Shown here: positions 35,417-42,931 of the stretch, one piece after another
Layout of the letters: every line of letters starts with the position of its first letter
Numbering within the stretch: position 1 is the stretch's first letter
NCBI RefSeq assembly: GCF_000444875.1
Contig: NC_022001.1
Location: forward strand, 1-64,000
Direction of reading: 5' to 3'
Length of the DNA: 64,000 nt
Source of the DNA: Streptomyces collinus Tu 365
Lineage (GTDB): Bacteria; Actinomycetota; Actinomycetes; Streptomycetales; Streptomycetaceae
The notes under the pieces: model-generated
The model's database searches: none
Told to the model about the DNA's origin: nothing
The model's input: only the letters and a program-made list of their open reading frames with translations
Translations under genes and position numbers: made by a program

Positions 35417-35874
35417 ACACCCGCACCGACACCGACTTCACCCCCATCGACCAAGACCTGTACGCGAAGGCGTTCCAGCTCCTCGACCCCGGCCCCACCC
35501 CGGAGCCCACAGCCACCGAGGCCTCGGCGGCTTCCGTGCCGTCCCCCCGCCCCGCCGCCCCGCCGGTGCGCCGGACCGGCCCGGTGGAAAGGACCCTCAC
35601 CGACGCGCTCGCATTCCTCGACACCCACGGCTGGGCCAGGTTCACCCTCGTCCACCCCGAGGGCGCCCGCTGCTCCATCGGCGCGCTGCGCGCAGCGGCC
35701 GGCGCCCGCAACGCCGCCTACTGCGACGCCGGGAACCTCCTCCTGGACGAGGCCCGCCGCCAGCACGGCAAGAAGTGGGAGACGATCCCCTCCTGGAACG
35801 ATTCCCACACCGGAGCGCAGGTGCGTAGCGTGTGGGATGCCGCCATCCGGCGCGCCCGCCGCATGAGCATCTGA
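35413..35874 (+). CDS. DUF6197-like protein downstream of traB (153 aa)
   Basis: ATG 35413 overlaps the traB stop. After a Pro/Ala-rich N-terminus, residues about 60-150 read RTLTDALAFLDTHGWARFTL, GARCSIGALRAAAGARNAAY and WETIPSWNDSHTGAQVRSVW, matching the pattern of DUF6197 proteins (helix, Gly-Trp, a Cys-Ser-Ile-Gly-Ala core and WND). Such proteins are common on actinobacterial mobile elements. Function unknown; translational coupling to traB suggests a transfer role. Confidence 0.65.
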   Translation: MNTRTDTDFTPIDQDLYAKAFQLLDPGPTPEPTATEASAASVPSPRPAAPPVRRTGPVERTLTDALAFLDTHGWARFTLVHPEGARCSIGALRAAAGARNAAYCDAGNLLLDEARRQHGKKWETIPSWNDSHTGAQVRSVWDAAIRRARRMSI

Positions 35875-35888
35875 CGCTGGAGCTGCCC

Positions 35889-36098
35889 GTGTCGTTCTCG
35901 TTCACTAACCCCGAACCGGACCGTGACGACCGGTCGTTCTCGTTCACAGGCACGCAGCCGGACTGCGACGACGGCCGCTCGTTCTCGTTCACCGGCTCGG
36001 ACCCGGCCGTCATCGACAGGCAGCTCCAGGCGATCACCGACATGGCCCACGAGATCCTCCGCCTCGTCGAGAACGTCCGCAGGCAGATCAACACCTGA
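35889..36098 (+). CDS. Short protein with threefold SFSFT repeat (69 aa)
   Basis: GTG 35889 follows TGGAG. The first 45 residues hold three near repeats, SFSFTNPEPDRDD, SFSFTGTQPDCDDG and SFSFTGSDPAVID, encoded by matching DNA repeats TCGTTCTCGTTCAC. The rest is a helix (RQLQAITDMAHEILRLVENV). No family recognised. It is the last gene of the transfer run. Confidence 0.5.
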   Translation: MSFSFTNPEPDRDDRSFSFTGTQPDCDDGRSFSFTGSDPAVIDRQLQAITDMAHEILRLVENVRRQINT

Positions 36099-36222
36099 CC
36101 GTCTCCCCGCCCAGACGCGGAGGAACCCAGACCCAGCTCGGCCTCGCGCCCGCCCGGACCCTCCGGGCGGGGCGTCGCTGTTCCCTGCCCGCACCTCACC
36201 CATCTCTCGGGAGACCGACCAC

Positions 36223-36520
36223 CCTGCGCCGATATTGCTACCGCTGCACCATCTGCCGTCACCAGCCCCGTCGTCCACGAAATCAAGGCCCCGGCCGCCG
36301 TGGGCGAGGCCCACCGGCAGACCCTCCACGGCGGGTCCCCGATGACGAAATGGCTGGCCAGATAGACCGCCTCGGCCGCTGGTACGCCGCCCCGCCCCCA
36401 CCGGCCGCGCTCCACGCCCGCATCGCGGGCACGCTTAGCGGCCTGCACGACGTCAAGACCATGGGCCACTACTGGTGGGCCAGCGCTGGCGCCACTTACT
36501 CCTCGCCTTCAACGGCGCCG
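36223..36520 (+). pseudogene. Possible frameshifted zinc-ribbon-type plasmid gene
   Basis: Reading across two frame changes gives LRRYCYRCTICRHQ (CxxCxxC), then SPVVHEIKAPAAVGEAHRQT, then PDDEMAGQIDRLGRWYAAPP and GHYWWASAGATYSS. Each piece looks protein-like but they lie in different frames, so this is probably a broken small gene after the transfer operon. Evidence is by eye only. The 3' end runs into the convergent STAND gene. Confidence 0.3.
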
Positions 36521-36523
36521 CCC

Positions 36524-39514
36524 TCACTGGCCTCGCATCCCTCGCCAAGTGGGGGTTTCTGCATCTGGTCGCTGTACAGCTGCCGCAGCATCACGGGCAT
36601 GGGCGAGGTTGGCATGGGCGGTGAGTGTGGAGGGGTGCTCGCTGCCCTGCAGTCGCTCTCGGTCGGCTGCCACCTGCTCCAGCAGCTGGATCGCTTCGCT
36701 GGTGCGGCCCGCCTGCCAGTAGGTGGCGGCGAGGTTGCCGCGGGCGGTGAGCGTGTGGGGGTGCTCGCTGCCCAGTAGTCGCTCCGTGTCGGCTGCCAGT
36801 CGCTCCAGCAGCTGGATCGCTTCGCTGGTGCGGCCCGCCTGCCGGTAGGTGGAGGCGAGGTTGCCGCGGGCGGTGAGCGTGTGGGGGTGCTCGCTGCCCA
36901 GTAGTCGCTCCGTGTCGGCTGCCAGTCGCTCCAGCAGCTGGATCGCTTCGCTGGTGCGGCCCGCCTGCCGGTAGGAGGCGGCGAGGTTGCCACGGTCGGT
37001 GAGCGTGTGGGGGTGCTCGCTGCCCAGTAGTCGCTCCGTGTCGGCGGCCAGTCGCTCCAGCAGCTGGATCGCTTCGCTGGTGCGGCCCGCCTGCCGGTAG
37101 GTGGCGGCGAGGTTGGCATGGGCGGTGAGCGTGTGGGGGTGCTCGCTGCCCTGCAGTCGCTCTCGGTCGGCTGCCACCTGCTCCAGCAGCTGGATCGCTT
37201 CGCTGGTCCGGCCGGCCTGCTGGTAGGAGGCGGCGAGGTTGCCGCGGGCGGTGAGCGTGTGGGGGTGCTCGCTGCCCAGTAGTCGCTTCGTGTCGGCTGC
37301 CACCTGCTCCAGCAGCTGGATCGCTTCGCTGGTCCGGCCCGCCTGCTGGTAGGAGGAGGCGAGGTTGCCGCGGGCGGTGAGCGTGTCAGGGTGCTCACCG
37401 CCCCGTAGCCGTTCGCTTTCCAAAATCATGTGCTGCCAGTAGGCGGTGGCGGAGGCGGCCAGCCCGGCGTTGAGGAGGCTGTTGCCCGCGCGGTAAAGGA
37501 CCGGATGCCTGTCCGGGTGCCAGAGGCAATCGTTGGAGTGACTGGAGAGCGCGCTGGTGTTGGCGCGCAGGACGGCGGCGTGCTCGGCGTGGTGCTGGTC
37601 GGGGTCGGGCCAGAGCTGGAGGAGGCCGTCGGCTACCGCCGCGGCAAGGGCCGGTATTTCGTCGGCAGCGATGGTTTCGCGGATGGCACGGGCGGTGAGG
37701 GCGTGGATGCTGACAGCGCGGGGTTCGGCCCGGGTGTCGCAGGTCAGCAATGCGTAGCGGTGCAGGAGCCGCAGGGCAGCGTGGGCCTGCTCGGCGGTAG
37801 CCGGTGCGTGTGATGCGGTGGCGTCGCCTTGTGAGACAGGGGTGTGGTGGATGGTGAGGCGGTCAAGGAGGGCGGGTGTGTTCCACAAGGCGTGGGGGTG
37901 GCCGGCGGGGTCGAGAAGAGCGGTCAGGCGCAGAGCTGTGGTGGCGAAGCCGGTGGTGTCGCTGGCTTGCACAGCGTCGAGGGAGAGCAGGAGGGCGGCT
38001 GTGACCTGCGTGGGCTGTTTCGGCTCGAGGTAGCCCTCCGTATCTGCGGCCGGCGGCATGACCTCATCCAGAAGGCGATGTCGGTCGTTGTACCGGGCGA
38101 GGTACTGGGTGGAGGTGAGTTCTTCGTTGATCATGTGGGCGGCGGCCATGCCGAGGCCGAGAGGGTGGTGTCCCAGGGCGTGGGTGAGCTGCGTGGTGTG
38201 GTCGTCGAGGAGGTGGCCCATGTTCTCGGCGCTGAGGCGTTGGTGCAGGTAGGTGCCGGATTCGGCGGGGGTGTAGACGTCGATGTCGATGCGAATACGG
38301 CCGTTGCCAGTGAGGCAGGCGTCCCTGCTGCGCGTGGTGGCCAGCACTCGGCCGCTGCCGGTTTGGCTGGCGGGCCACAGTGGCTGGATGCCGTAGGGGT
38401 CGGTGATGTCGTCCAGGACGACAAGCCATCGGCGGCTTGTATTGCGCAGCCAGTCCAGCAGCAAGCGGGCATCCGCTTCCAGATCTTCACCGCTGGCGCC
38501 GGGCAGTTTCAGGGTGCTGGCTGTCTGCGCGTAGAGGGTGGTCACCTGTTGCACCTCGGCGGCAGCTACCCATAAGACCAGGTCGGTGCGATTTTTGACG
38601 GCGTTAGTGGCGTAGGCGGCGGCGAGCTGGGTTTTTCCGACACCGCCCCCACCGGACAGTACGCGCGGCTGTTCCTGCGTCAGTACAACCGACCGGTTGT
38701 CCGACCATGCTGCGTCGATCTGGTCCCACAGAACGCTGCGGGGCTGGAACGCCGTCGCCAGTTGAGGGATCGGCACAGGCACCACCGGCTGTGTCACGGG
38801 GGCTTCGTTTCGCCCCGTGTCTGCCTGCGCAGCGGTGATCTCTTCCAGAGATACAGTCGTGCCAGGGTGATGACCGTGCCGAGTGACTAGGTCGGCGAAG
38901 CCGGGCAGGCTGAGCGCTTCGTGGACGGGTGCGGCCTGTAGACGGCGCCCGCCCATCGGCCGGTTGTCCTCAACTGCCACTCCGACCAGCCGGCCCCGGC
39001 AGAAGATCGCTGCCCCCGACGCGCCCGCCCACAGCCGCTCGCCGCCGTGTCCAAGGTCCGGCCACACCCGGCAGTCCAGAACCCAGTCGGACGACGACGT
39101 GGACACTACCGGCAGCTCGCCCCGCAGGTGCTCAACGTCCCCGCGGGCTGCTTCGTCGGCGAAGGCGGGGAAACCGGCTCCCTCGAACGGCAGCGGCACG
39201 ATTCCTCCGGGCCGCCCCCACCGCACCGGATCACTCTCCACAGAAACAGGCTCTTCAAGCCATAACAGGGCCATGTCGAGGGCATCCTCGGCCGGCACGC
39301 CCTCCAGAGGGTCCGGCCAGCACACCTCGGCCCGCCTGTGCACAACCTTACCGAAACGGGGATGCCCCACCCGCGCCTGCACTTGCAGCGCCCACCGCTG
39401 GTCCGGCAGCACCACATGCAGGGCGGTCAGCACGAGCTGGGGCCCAATCAGATAGCCGGAACCGGAACCCCCCGGATGCCCGGTACGCACCCACACAAGG
39501 CGCCGTGCATCCAT
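36524..39514 (-). CDS. Trypsin-like protease / NB-ARC / TPR STAND protein (996 aa)
   Basis: Start ATG 39514 (MDARRLVWVRTGHPGGSGSG) is preceded by GGGAG and lies 1 bp after the Trypco2 stop. Residues 1-220 form a trypsin-like domain with the triad visible: His in LTALHVV (about 30), Asp in DALDMALLWL (about 81) and Ser in WAGASGAAIF (about 165). About 285-520 is an NB-ARC/STAND NTPase: P-loop LSGGGGVGKTQLAAAYA, Walker B RRWLVVLDDI, VLATTRSRDACL and HHPLGLGMAAAH. From about 690 to the end are 42-residue TPRs (SEHPHTLTARGNLAASYQQA). Such three-part proteins are thought to detect a trigger through TPRs, oligomerise and release the protease, often in defence. All key residues look intact, so the gene is probably active. 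Confidence 0.88.
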   Translation of the reverse strand: MDARRLVWVRTGHPGGSGSGYLIGPQLVLTALHVVLPDQRWALQVQARVGHPRFGKVVHRRAEVCWPDPLEGVPAEDALDMALLWLEEPVSVESDPVRWGRPGGIVPLPFEGAGFPAFADEAARGDVEHLRGELPVVSTSSSDWVLDCRVWPDLGHGGERLWAGASGAAIFCRGRLVGVAVEDNRPMGGRRLQAAPVHEALSLPGFADLVTRHGHHPGTTVSLEEITAAQADTGRNEAPVTQPVVPVPIPQLATAFQPRSVLWDQIDAAWSDNRSVVLTQEQPRVLSGGGGVGKTQLAAAYATNAVKNRTDLVLWVAAAEVQQVTTLYAQTASTLKLPGASGEDLEADARLLLDWLRNTSRRWLVVLDDITDPYGIQPLWPASQTGSGRVLATTRSRDACLTGNGRIRIDIDVYTPAESGTYLHQRLSAENMGHLLDDHTTQLTHALGHHPLGLGMAAAHMINEELTSTQYLARYNDRHRLLDEVMPPAADTEGYLEPKQPTQVTAALLLSLDAVQASDTTGFATTALRLTALLDPAGHPHALWNTPALLDRLTIHHTPVSQGDATASHAPATAEQAHAALRLLHRYALLTCDTRAEPRAVSIHALTARAIRETIAADEIPALAAAVADGLLQLWPDPDQHHAEHAAVLRANTSALSSHSNDCLWHPDRHPVLYRAGNSLLNAGLAASATAYWQHMILESERLRGGEHPDTLTARGNLASSYQQAGRTSEAIQLLEQVAADTKRLLGSEHPHTLTARGNLAASYQQAGRTSEAIQLLEQVAADRERLQGSEHPHTLTAHANLAATYRQAGRTSEAIQLLERLAADTERLLGSEHPHTLTDRGNLAASYRQAGRTSEAIQLLERLAADTERLLGSEHPHTLTARGNLASTYRQAGRTSEAIQLLERLAADTERLLGSEHPHTLTARGNLAATYWQAGRTSEAIQLLEQVAADRERLQGSEHPSTLTAHANLAHARDAAAAVQRPDAETPTWRGMRGQ
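36640..37410. repeat. Tandem 126-bp repeats encoding TPR units
   Basis: Six full and one partial 126-bp units in the 3' part of the STAND gene, nearly identical in DNA (GGATCGCTTCGCTGGT recurs in every unit). Variation is mostly alternation between TTGGAGCAGGTGG-type and TTGGAGCGACTGG-type helices. The high identity points to recent amplification or ongoing repeat homogenisation, which can quickly change sensor length. Confidence 0.85.
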
Positions 39515-39515
39515 G

Positions 39516-39953
39516 TCACTGCTCCCACGGTCGCTTCGCCCCGGTTCCAGAACCTGACGTCTCATCCGGCGCTTCAGCACTCGTGGACTGCTCGGGGGCT
39601 TCGGCACCGGTGGACTTTGCGGCGGTGGCGCTGGCACCGTCCTCCGCGGAGGGCCGGCGGATCTTCGCACGACTACCGCCCAGGGCCTCGTCAAGAACCT
39701 GCAGGCTCAGCGTCAGCGTCTGACGATGCGTAGCCTCCAAAGTGCCACCCGTTTCCGCGCCGGCCTTGACCCCAGGAAGGCCGACCTCGACCTTCACTTT
39801 GCCGTCACCATCGCGGCGGAACTCCACATCCAGCGTCAGCTGTGCCTGCTCCACCTCGAACCGCAGTTGCTGGCCAGCCCCGTCGTCCTGCGCGGCGTAC
39901 AACTCACGCCGCAGCTCCCGCAACGCTTCCGCCAACGTGACCTTCGCTTCCAC
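39516..39953 (-). CDS. Trypsin-co-occurring domain 2 (Trypco2) protein
   Basis: The product has ALRELRRELYAAQDDGAGQQ then LRFEVEQAQLTLDVEFRRDG and KVKVEVGLPGVKAGAETGGT, followed by HRQTLTLSLQVLDEALGG: the amphipathic helix and beta-sandwich of Trypco2, a domain named for its linkage to trypsin/STAND genes. The C-terminus is acidic low complexity. I use GTG 39953 (GGGGG upstream); ATG 40004 would add 17 residues. Its stop is 1 bp before the protease-STAND start, so the two are translationally coupled. It probably regulates or receives the protease; the mechanism is unknown. Confidence 0.8.
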   Translation of the reverse strand: MEAKVTLAEALRELRRELYAAQDDGAGQQLRFEVEQAQLTLDVEFRRDGDGKVKVEVGLPGVKAGAETGGTLEATHRQTLTLSLQVLDEALGGSRAKIRRPSAEDGASATAAKSTGAEAPEQSTSAEAPDETSGSGTGAKRPWEQ

Positions 39954-40116
39954 CGCACCCCCATATACCGCGCCGAACTGACGCCCCCGGAAAACAATCA
40001 GCATGTCCCATACGCCATGCGCCCCGCAGCACTTCCGCAAGCTGCGCCGCTCCGCCGACTGCACCCTGCTCGCTCTTGTCTTCCTCGCCGCGGCTGCACT
40101 CGGCGCCCTGACATGA

Positions 40117-40156
40117 CAGATGCCCCTGCCGCCCGGACGGGCGGCAGGGGCATCTG
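40117..40156. terminator. 18-bp perfect hairpin
   Basis: CAGATGCCCCTGCCGCCC (40117-40134), loop GGAC, and its exact complement at 40139-40156. It lies between the Trypco2 gene and the IS481 element and can stop transcription leaving the IS or entering from it. The promoter of the Trypco2/STAND operon should lie between this hairpin and 39953. Confidence 0.75.
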
Positions 40157-40210
40157 TGCTTTGGGTGGGCATGAGGAGGAGCGCCAGTCGCTATGGCGGG
40201 ACGCGGCGAC

Positions 40211-41167
40211 CTAGCTGTATTGACCCGCAGCGTTGTTGACGCGGCTGATGGGTGGGTGTCCGCCCAGTGCGGTGTGGCACCGGTGGTGGTTGTAGGTGTG
40301 CAGGAAGTCTGCCAGGGCCTGGTTGCGCTCGTCGTTCGTCTGGTAGGGCCGTAGGTAGGCCCACTCGTCGAGCAGGGTGCGGTTGAAGCGTTCGACCTTG
40401 CCGTTGGTCTGCGGTCGGTAGATGCGTGTGAGCTTGCCGGCCGCGCCGAGGTCGGTGAGTGCCTGCTGCCAGGCGAAGCTCTTGCGGTAGGGCCAGGCGT
40501 TGTCGGTCAGGACCCGCTCGATGCGGTCGATGCCCGCCGCGGCGAAGAAGGTCGCGGCTCGGCGCAGGAAGGCGGCGCAGGTGGCGGCCTTCTCGTCGGG
40601 GTGGATCTCGCTGTAGGCCAGGCGGCTGTGGTCGTCGACGGCGGAGTGGACGTAGTCGAAGCCCATGCGGCTGCGGGTGGCGCGGCCGGCTTGGCGGCCC
40701 AGGACTTTGTGGCCGCCGCCGTCGGGGATCCGGCCGAGTTTCTTGACGTCGACGTGGATCAGTTCGCCGGGCCGGGCGCGTTCGTAGCGGCGGATGGCCT
40801 GGCCGGTGGGCCGGTCCAGGAAGGCCAGCCGGTTCAGGGCGTGGCGGACCAGGATGCGGTGCACGGTGGAGGCGGGCAGGCCCAGGGCCGGGCCGATGAG
40901 GGCCGGCCCGAGCTTGCGGGCCTGGCGCAGTTGGCAGACGCGGGCTTCCACGGTTGCCGGGGTGCGGTGCGGCGTCGTGCGCGGCCTGCTGGAACGGTCG
41001 GCAAGACCCGCCTCGCCCTCGGTTCGCGAGCGGCGGATCCACTTGTGGGCCGTGGCGCGGGAGATGCCCATCTCGGCGGCCACATGAGCGACCGGGCGGC
41101 CCGAGCGGACACGCTCGGCCAGCAGCCGCCTGCCGTGAATGGTCAGCCGGGCATTACGGTGGGACAC
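40211..41167 (-). CDS. IS481-family transposase
   Basis: A 318-aa protein from GTG 41167 (SHRNARLTIHGRRLLAERVR). N-terminal HTH: HVAAEMGISRATAHKWIRRS. The rve-type catalytic core shows the DDE residues: Asp in ELIHVDVKKLGRIPDG, Asp in RVLTDNAWPYRKS, and Glu in TNGKVERFNRTLLDEWAYLR. RYNHH-type end: FLHTYNHHRCHTALGGHPPI. The stop codon TAG is formed by the CTAG target duplication at 40211-40214, so the reading frame ends in host DNA. Complete and probably functional. Confidence 0.92.
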   Translation of the reverse strand: MSHRNARLTIHGRRLLAERVRSGRPVAHVAAEMGISRATAHKWIRRSRTEGEAGLADRSSRPRTTPHRTPATVEARVCQLRQARKLGPALIGPALGLPASTVHRILVRHALNRLAFLDRPTGQAIRRYERARPGELIHVDVKKLGRIPDGGGHKVLGRQAGRATRSRMGFDYVHSAVDDHSRLAYSEIHPDEKAATCAAFLRRAATFFAAAGIDRIERVLTDNAWPYRKSFAWQQALTDLGAAGKLTRIYRPQTNGKVERFNRTLLDEWAYLRPYQTNDERNQALADFLHTYNHHRCHTALGGHPPISRVNNAAGQYS

Positions 41168-41273
41168 GAAGACCTCCGGGCGGTGTGTTCCTAGACAGCT
41201 CCACCACATCGGAGGTCTTCGCCATGATCAAGACCCCGGCTCTGTCAACAACGCTCGTGATCAATACACCTAG
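40211..41273 (-). mobile_element. IS481-family insertion sequence with CTAG target duplication
   Basis: Imperfect terminal inverted repeats: 40216-40240 (TGTATTGACCCGCAGCGTTG..) and 41244-41268 (inverted), matching at 21 of 25 positions. CTAG flanks both outer sides (40211-40214 and 41270-41273), a target duplication like that of IS481 itself. One transposase gene fills the element. The element appears intact. Confidence 0.88.
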
Positions 41274-41289
41274 CGCCGAAGCCCGGTCG

Positions 41290-41500
41290 GCCCCCGGGCA
41301 AGCTCACCGCCCCCGCCACCATCGACCGCCGCCTGTCCGGCGTCATCGTCACCGCCCGCCGCAAGCTCGAACCGCAGCTGCAGGGGACATCGCCGAGGAA
41401 GCCCGCGCCCTGCTCAAGGCAAAGTCAAGGAGATGGAGAAGCCGGCGAGCGCCGCGGGCGCGGCCCGGCACCCGCGCTGGCGTTCGCACAGCTAGCTCGT
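41290..41500 (+). pseudogene. Tyrosine recombinase (plasmid integrase) remnant
   Basis: Plus-strand pieces in three frames read PPGKLTAPATIDRRLSGVIV then TARRKLEPQL, DIAEEARALLKAK and VKEMEKPASAAG. This is the end of the N-terminal arm-binding domain of actinobacterial tyrosine recombinases. There are two frameshifts, no catalytic domain, and the IS481 element interrupts the region upstream. It is the scar of a former integrative gene. Confidence 0.55.
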
Positions 41501-41584
41501 GCAACACCGAGGCGAAGCCTGGCGGGTAGATGGCAGCGCTTCGAAGGCATAGAACACCCTCATTGCAGACCCCGTACCTACATC

Positions 41585-42060
41585 TCAGGGCTGTTCGGCC
41601 AGATCGCGTACCAGGGCGGCGAAGGCATCGGGCTGCTGGTCCCGCAGTGCGTTCAGCAGCATGCGAGTTGGCGAACGCCGTCGGCTCCATCTTCAGCCTC
41701 AGAAGCATGGCGATGTGCCCGGGCTCGTCATGCGGCAGCGGCCGACTCTGCGCACCGGCTGGTGAGCCAGAGGAGCCGTTGACTGAGGGCGCTGGCTCGT
41801 GTCGCCATCTGAAGCGGCCGCCTGGGTGCTGCTCTCGTCATCCTTGTTGTCCGCGGACAACAAACCTTGCTGCACGCCTCGAGGCGCACTGTCTGCTTCG
41901 GCCGGGCCCAGTCCCGCCTCGCTCTCTTCTGGGCTCGTCTGCGCCGGCAGCTTCGGCTTGTTGTCCGCGGACAACAAGGGCCGACGGTCCCGACTCGCTC
42001 GCAGCTTCGTGCTTGTTGTCCGCGGACACAAGCGTGTATGCCTTGTGGCCCGTCAGGAGC
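41585..42060 (-). pseudogene. Truncated copy of the parB 3' end
   Basis: Sequence from about 41585 to 42033 matches the 3' part of parB (44893-45330) with many changes: a GCCAGATCGCGTACC block, the TCCATCTTCAGCCTCAGAAG block and the repeated palindrome are all recognisable and in the same order. Frames are broken by deletions (for example at 41660). The remnant contains three copies of the parS-like palindrome. Confidence 0.7.
41844..42032. repeat. Candidate parS cluster (three copies of a 20-bp palindrome)
   Basis: TTGTTGTCCGCGGACAACAA occurs perfectly at 41844-41863 and 41958-41977, and with a one-base deletion at 42013-42032. The last two are 55 bp apart. The same palindrome is found in and around parB and upstream of parA, so it is the likely ParB-binding centromere site of this plasmid. 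Confidence 0.7.
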
Positions 42061-42140
42061 GCTCTGGGAGAATTCACTTCGAGTGCGAAAGGTTGTCGTC
42101 TGTCATTGCACACTTTCAAGATCACTAGTTACTAGTGGGC

Positions 42141-42350
42141 ATGGACGACACGAACGTGCCTGCAGCAGACCGAGCGGGAGAGGGTACCGCGAGCGGTAGC
42201 TCGCGGTTGGCAGTCAAGATCGCGATCCTGCACGGGTCCGCTGCCGCTCTCGCCACGGTGTACACGACGACAAACTCCCTCGCCGTCACGATCCTGACCG
42301 CCGTGGTCGCGGTGGGGCTGGCCTGGATGCTCGACCGGCACCGGGGATAG
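42141..42350 (+). CDS. Small two-helix membrane protein (69 aa)
   Basis: ATG 42141 (six bases after a GTG in frame). After a hydrophilic start (DDTNVPAADRAGEGTASGSS), two hydrophobic stretches follow: LAVKIAILHGSAAALATVYT and LAVTILTAVVAVGLAWMLDR. It immediately precedes the sigma/GHKL pair on the same strand and may be its membrane component. No family recognised. Confidence 0.5.
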   Translation: MDDTNVPAADRAGEGTASGSSRLAVKIAILHGSAAALATVYTTTNSLAVTILTAVVAVGLAWMLDRHRG

Positions 42351-42409
42351 GGGAGGATGCGTGATCGGATGCACTGCTCAGCCGAGCCCCCGGAGGAAGG
42401 CACCACGTC

Positions 42410-42931
42410 TTGCCCAGCGCCCATGAGGACAAGTTCGATGCGTTCTTCCGACGGGAAATCAGCCTGCTGGTCCGCCACTTGGTGGTGCAAGGTTTCGGAC
42501 GTCAGGCCGCCAAGGAAGCAGCACAGGAGGCCATGATCGAGCTCCACGAGCAGTGGTCGAATGTCAGGAACCCCGCCGCGTGGGTCCGCATCGCCGCCCG
42601 TCGAAGGGCGTTACGTGGGAGGGAACAAGAGGTCCGGTGCGACGTCGTCAGCGTGATGGCCGCGGCCCTCTGCCCGGACATCGACTTGCGAACCCCGGAG
42701 GAAGAAGTCACACGAAAGCAGGAGTGGCAGGAGGTGCTCGGCTTGCTGGGCGCGCTGCCGCGAGTGCAACAGCAGATCATGGCGTGGACGTGGGACGGAG
42801 CCAAACCGGCAGAGATCGCAGTGCGCCTTGGAATACCGGCTGACACGGTGCGTTCCAATCTGAGACACGCACGGAATCGTTTGAAACAGCTGTGGGCCGA
42901 GTCCCGGGAGGAGGAGTCCAACGATGGATGA
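42410..42931 (+). CDS. ECF-like RNA polymerase sigma factor (173 aa)
   Basis: TTG 42410 is chosen because CGGAGGAAGG lies 9 nt upstream. Region 2: DKFDAFFRREISLLVRHLVV, AAQEAMIELHEQW, NPAAWVRIAARRRALRGREQ. Region 4 HTH: LPRVQQQIMAWTWDGAKPAE, IAVRLGIPADTVRSNLRHAR. It ends in a charged tail, and the next gene starts inside its last codons (ATG 42924), so the two are coupled. Likely directs transcription of this module or of host genes in response to the GHKL partner. Confidence 0.82.
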   Translation: MPSAHEDKFDAFFRREISLLVRHLVVQGFGRQAAKEAAQEAMIELHEQWSNVRNPAAWVRIAARRRALRGREQEVRCDVVSVMAAALCPDIDLRTPEEEVTRKQEWQEVLGLLGALPRVQQQIMAWTWDGAKPAEIAVRLGIPADTVRSNLRHARNRLKQLWAESREEESNDG

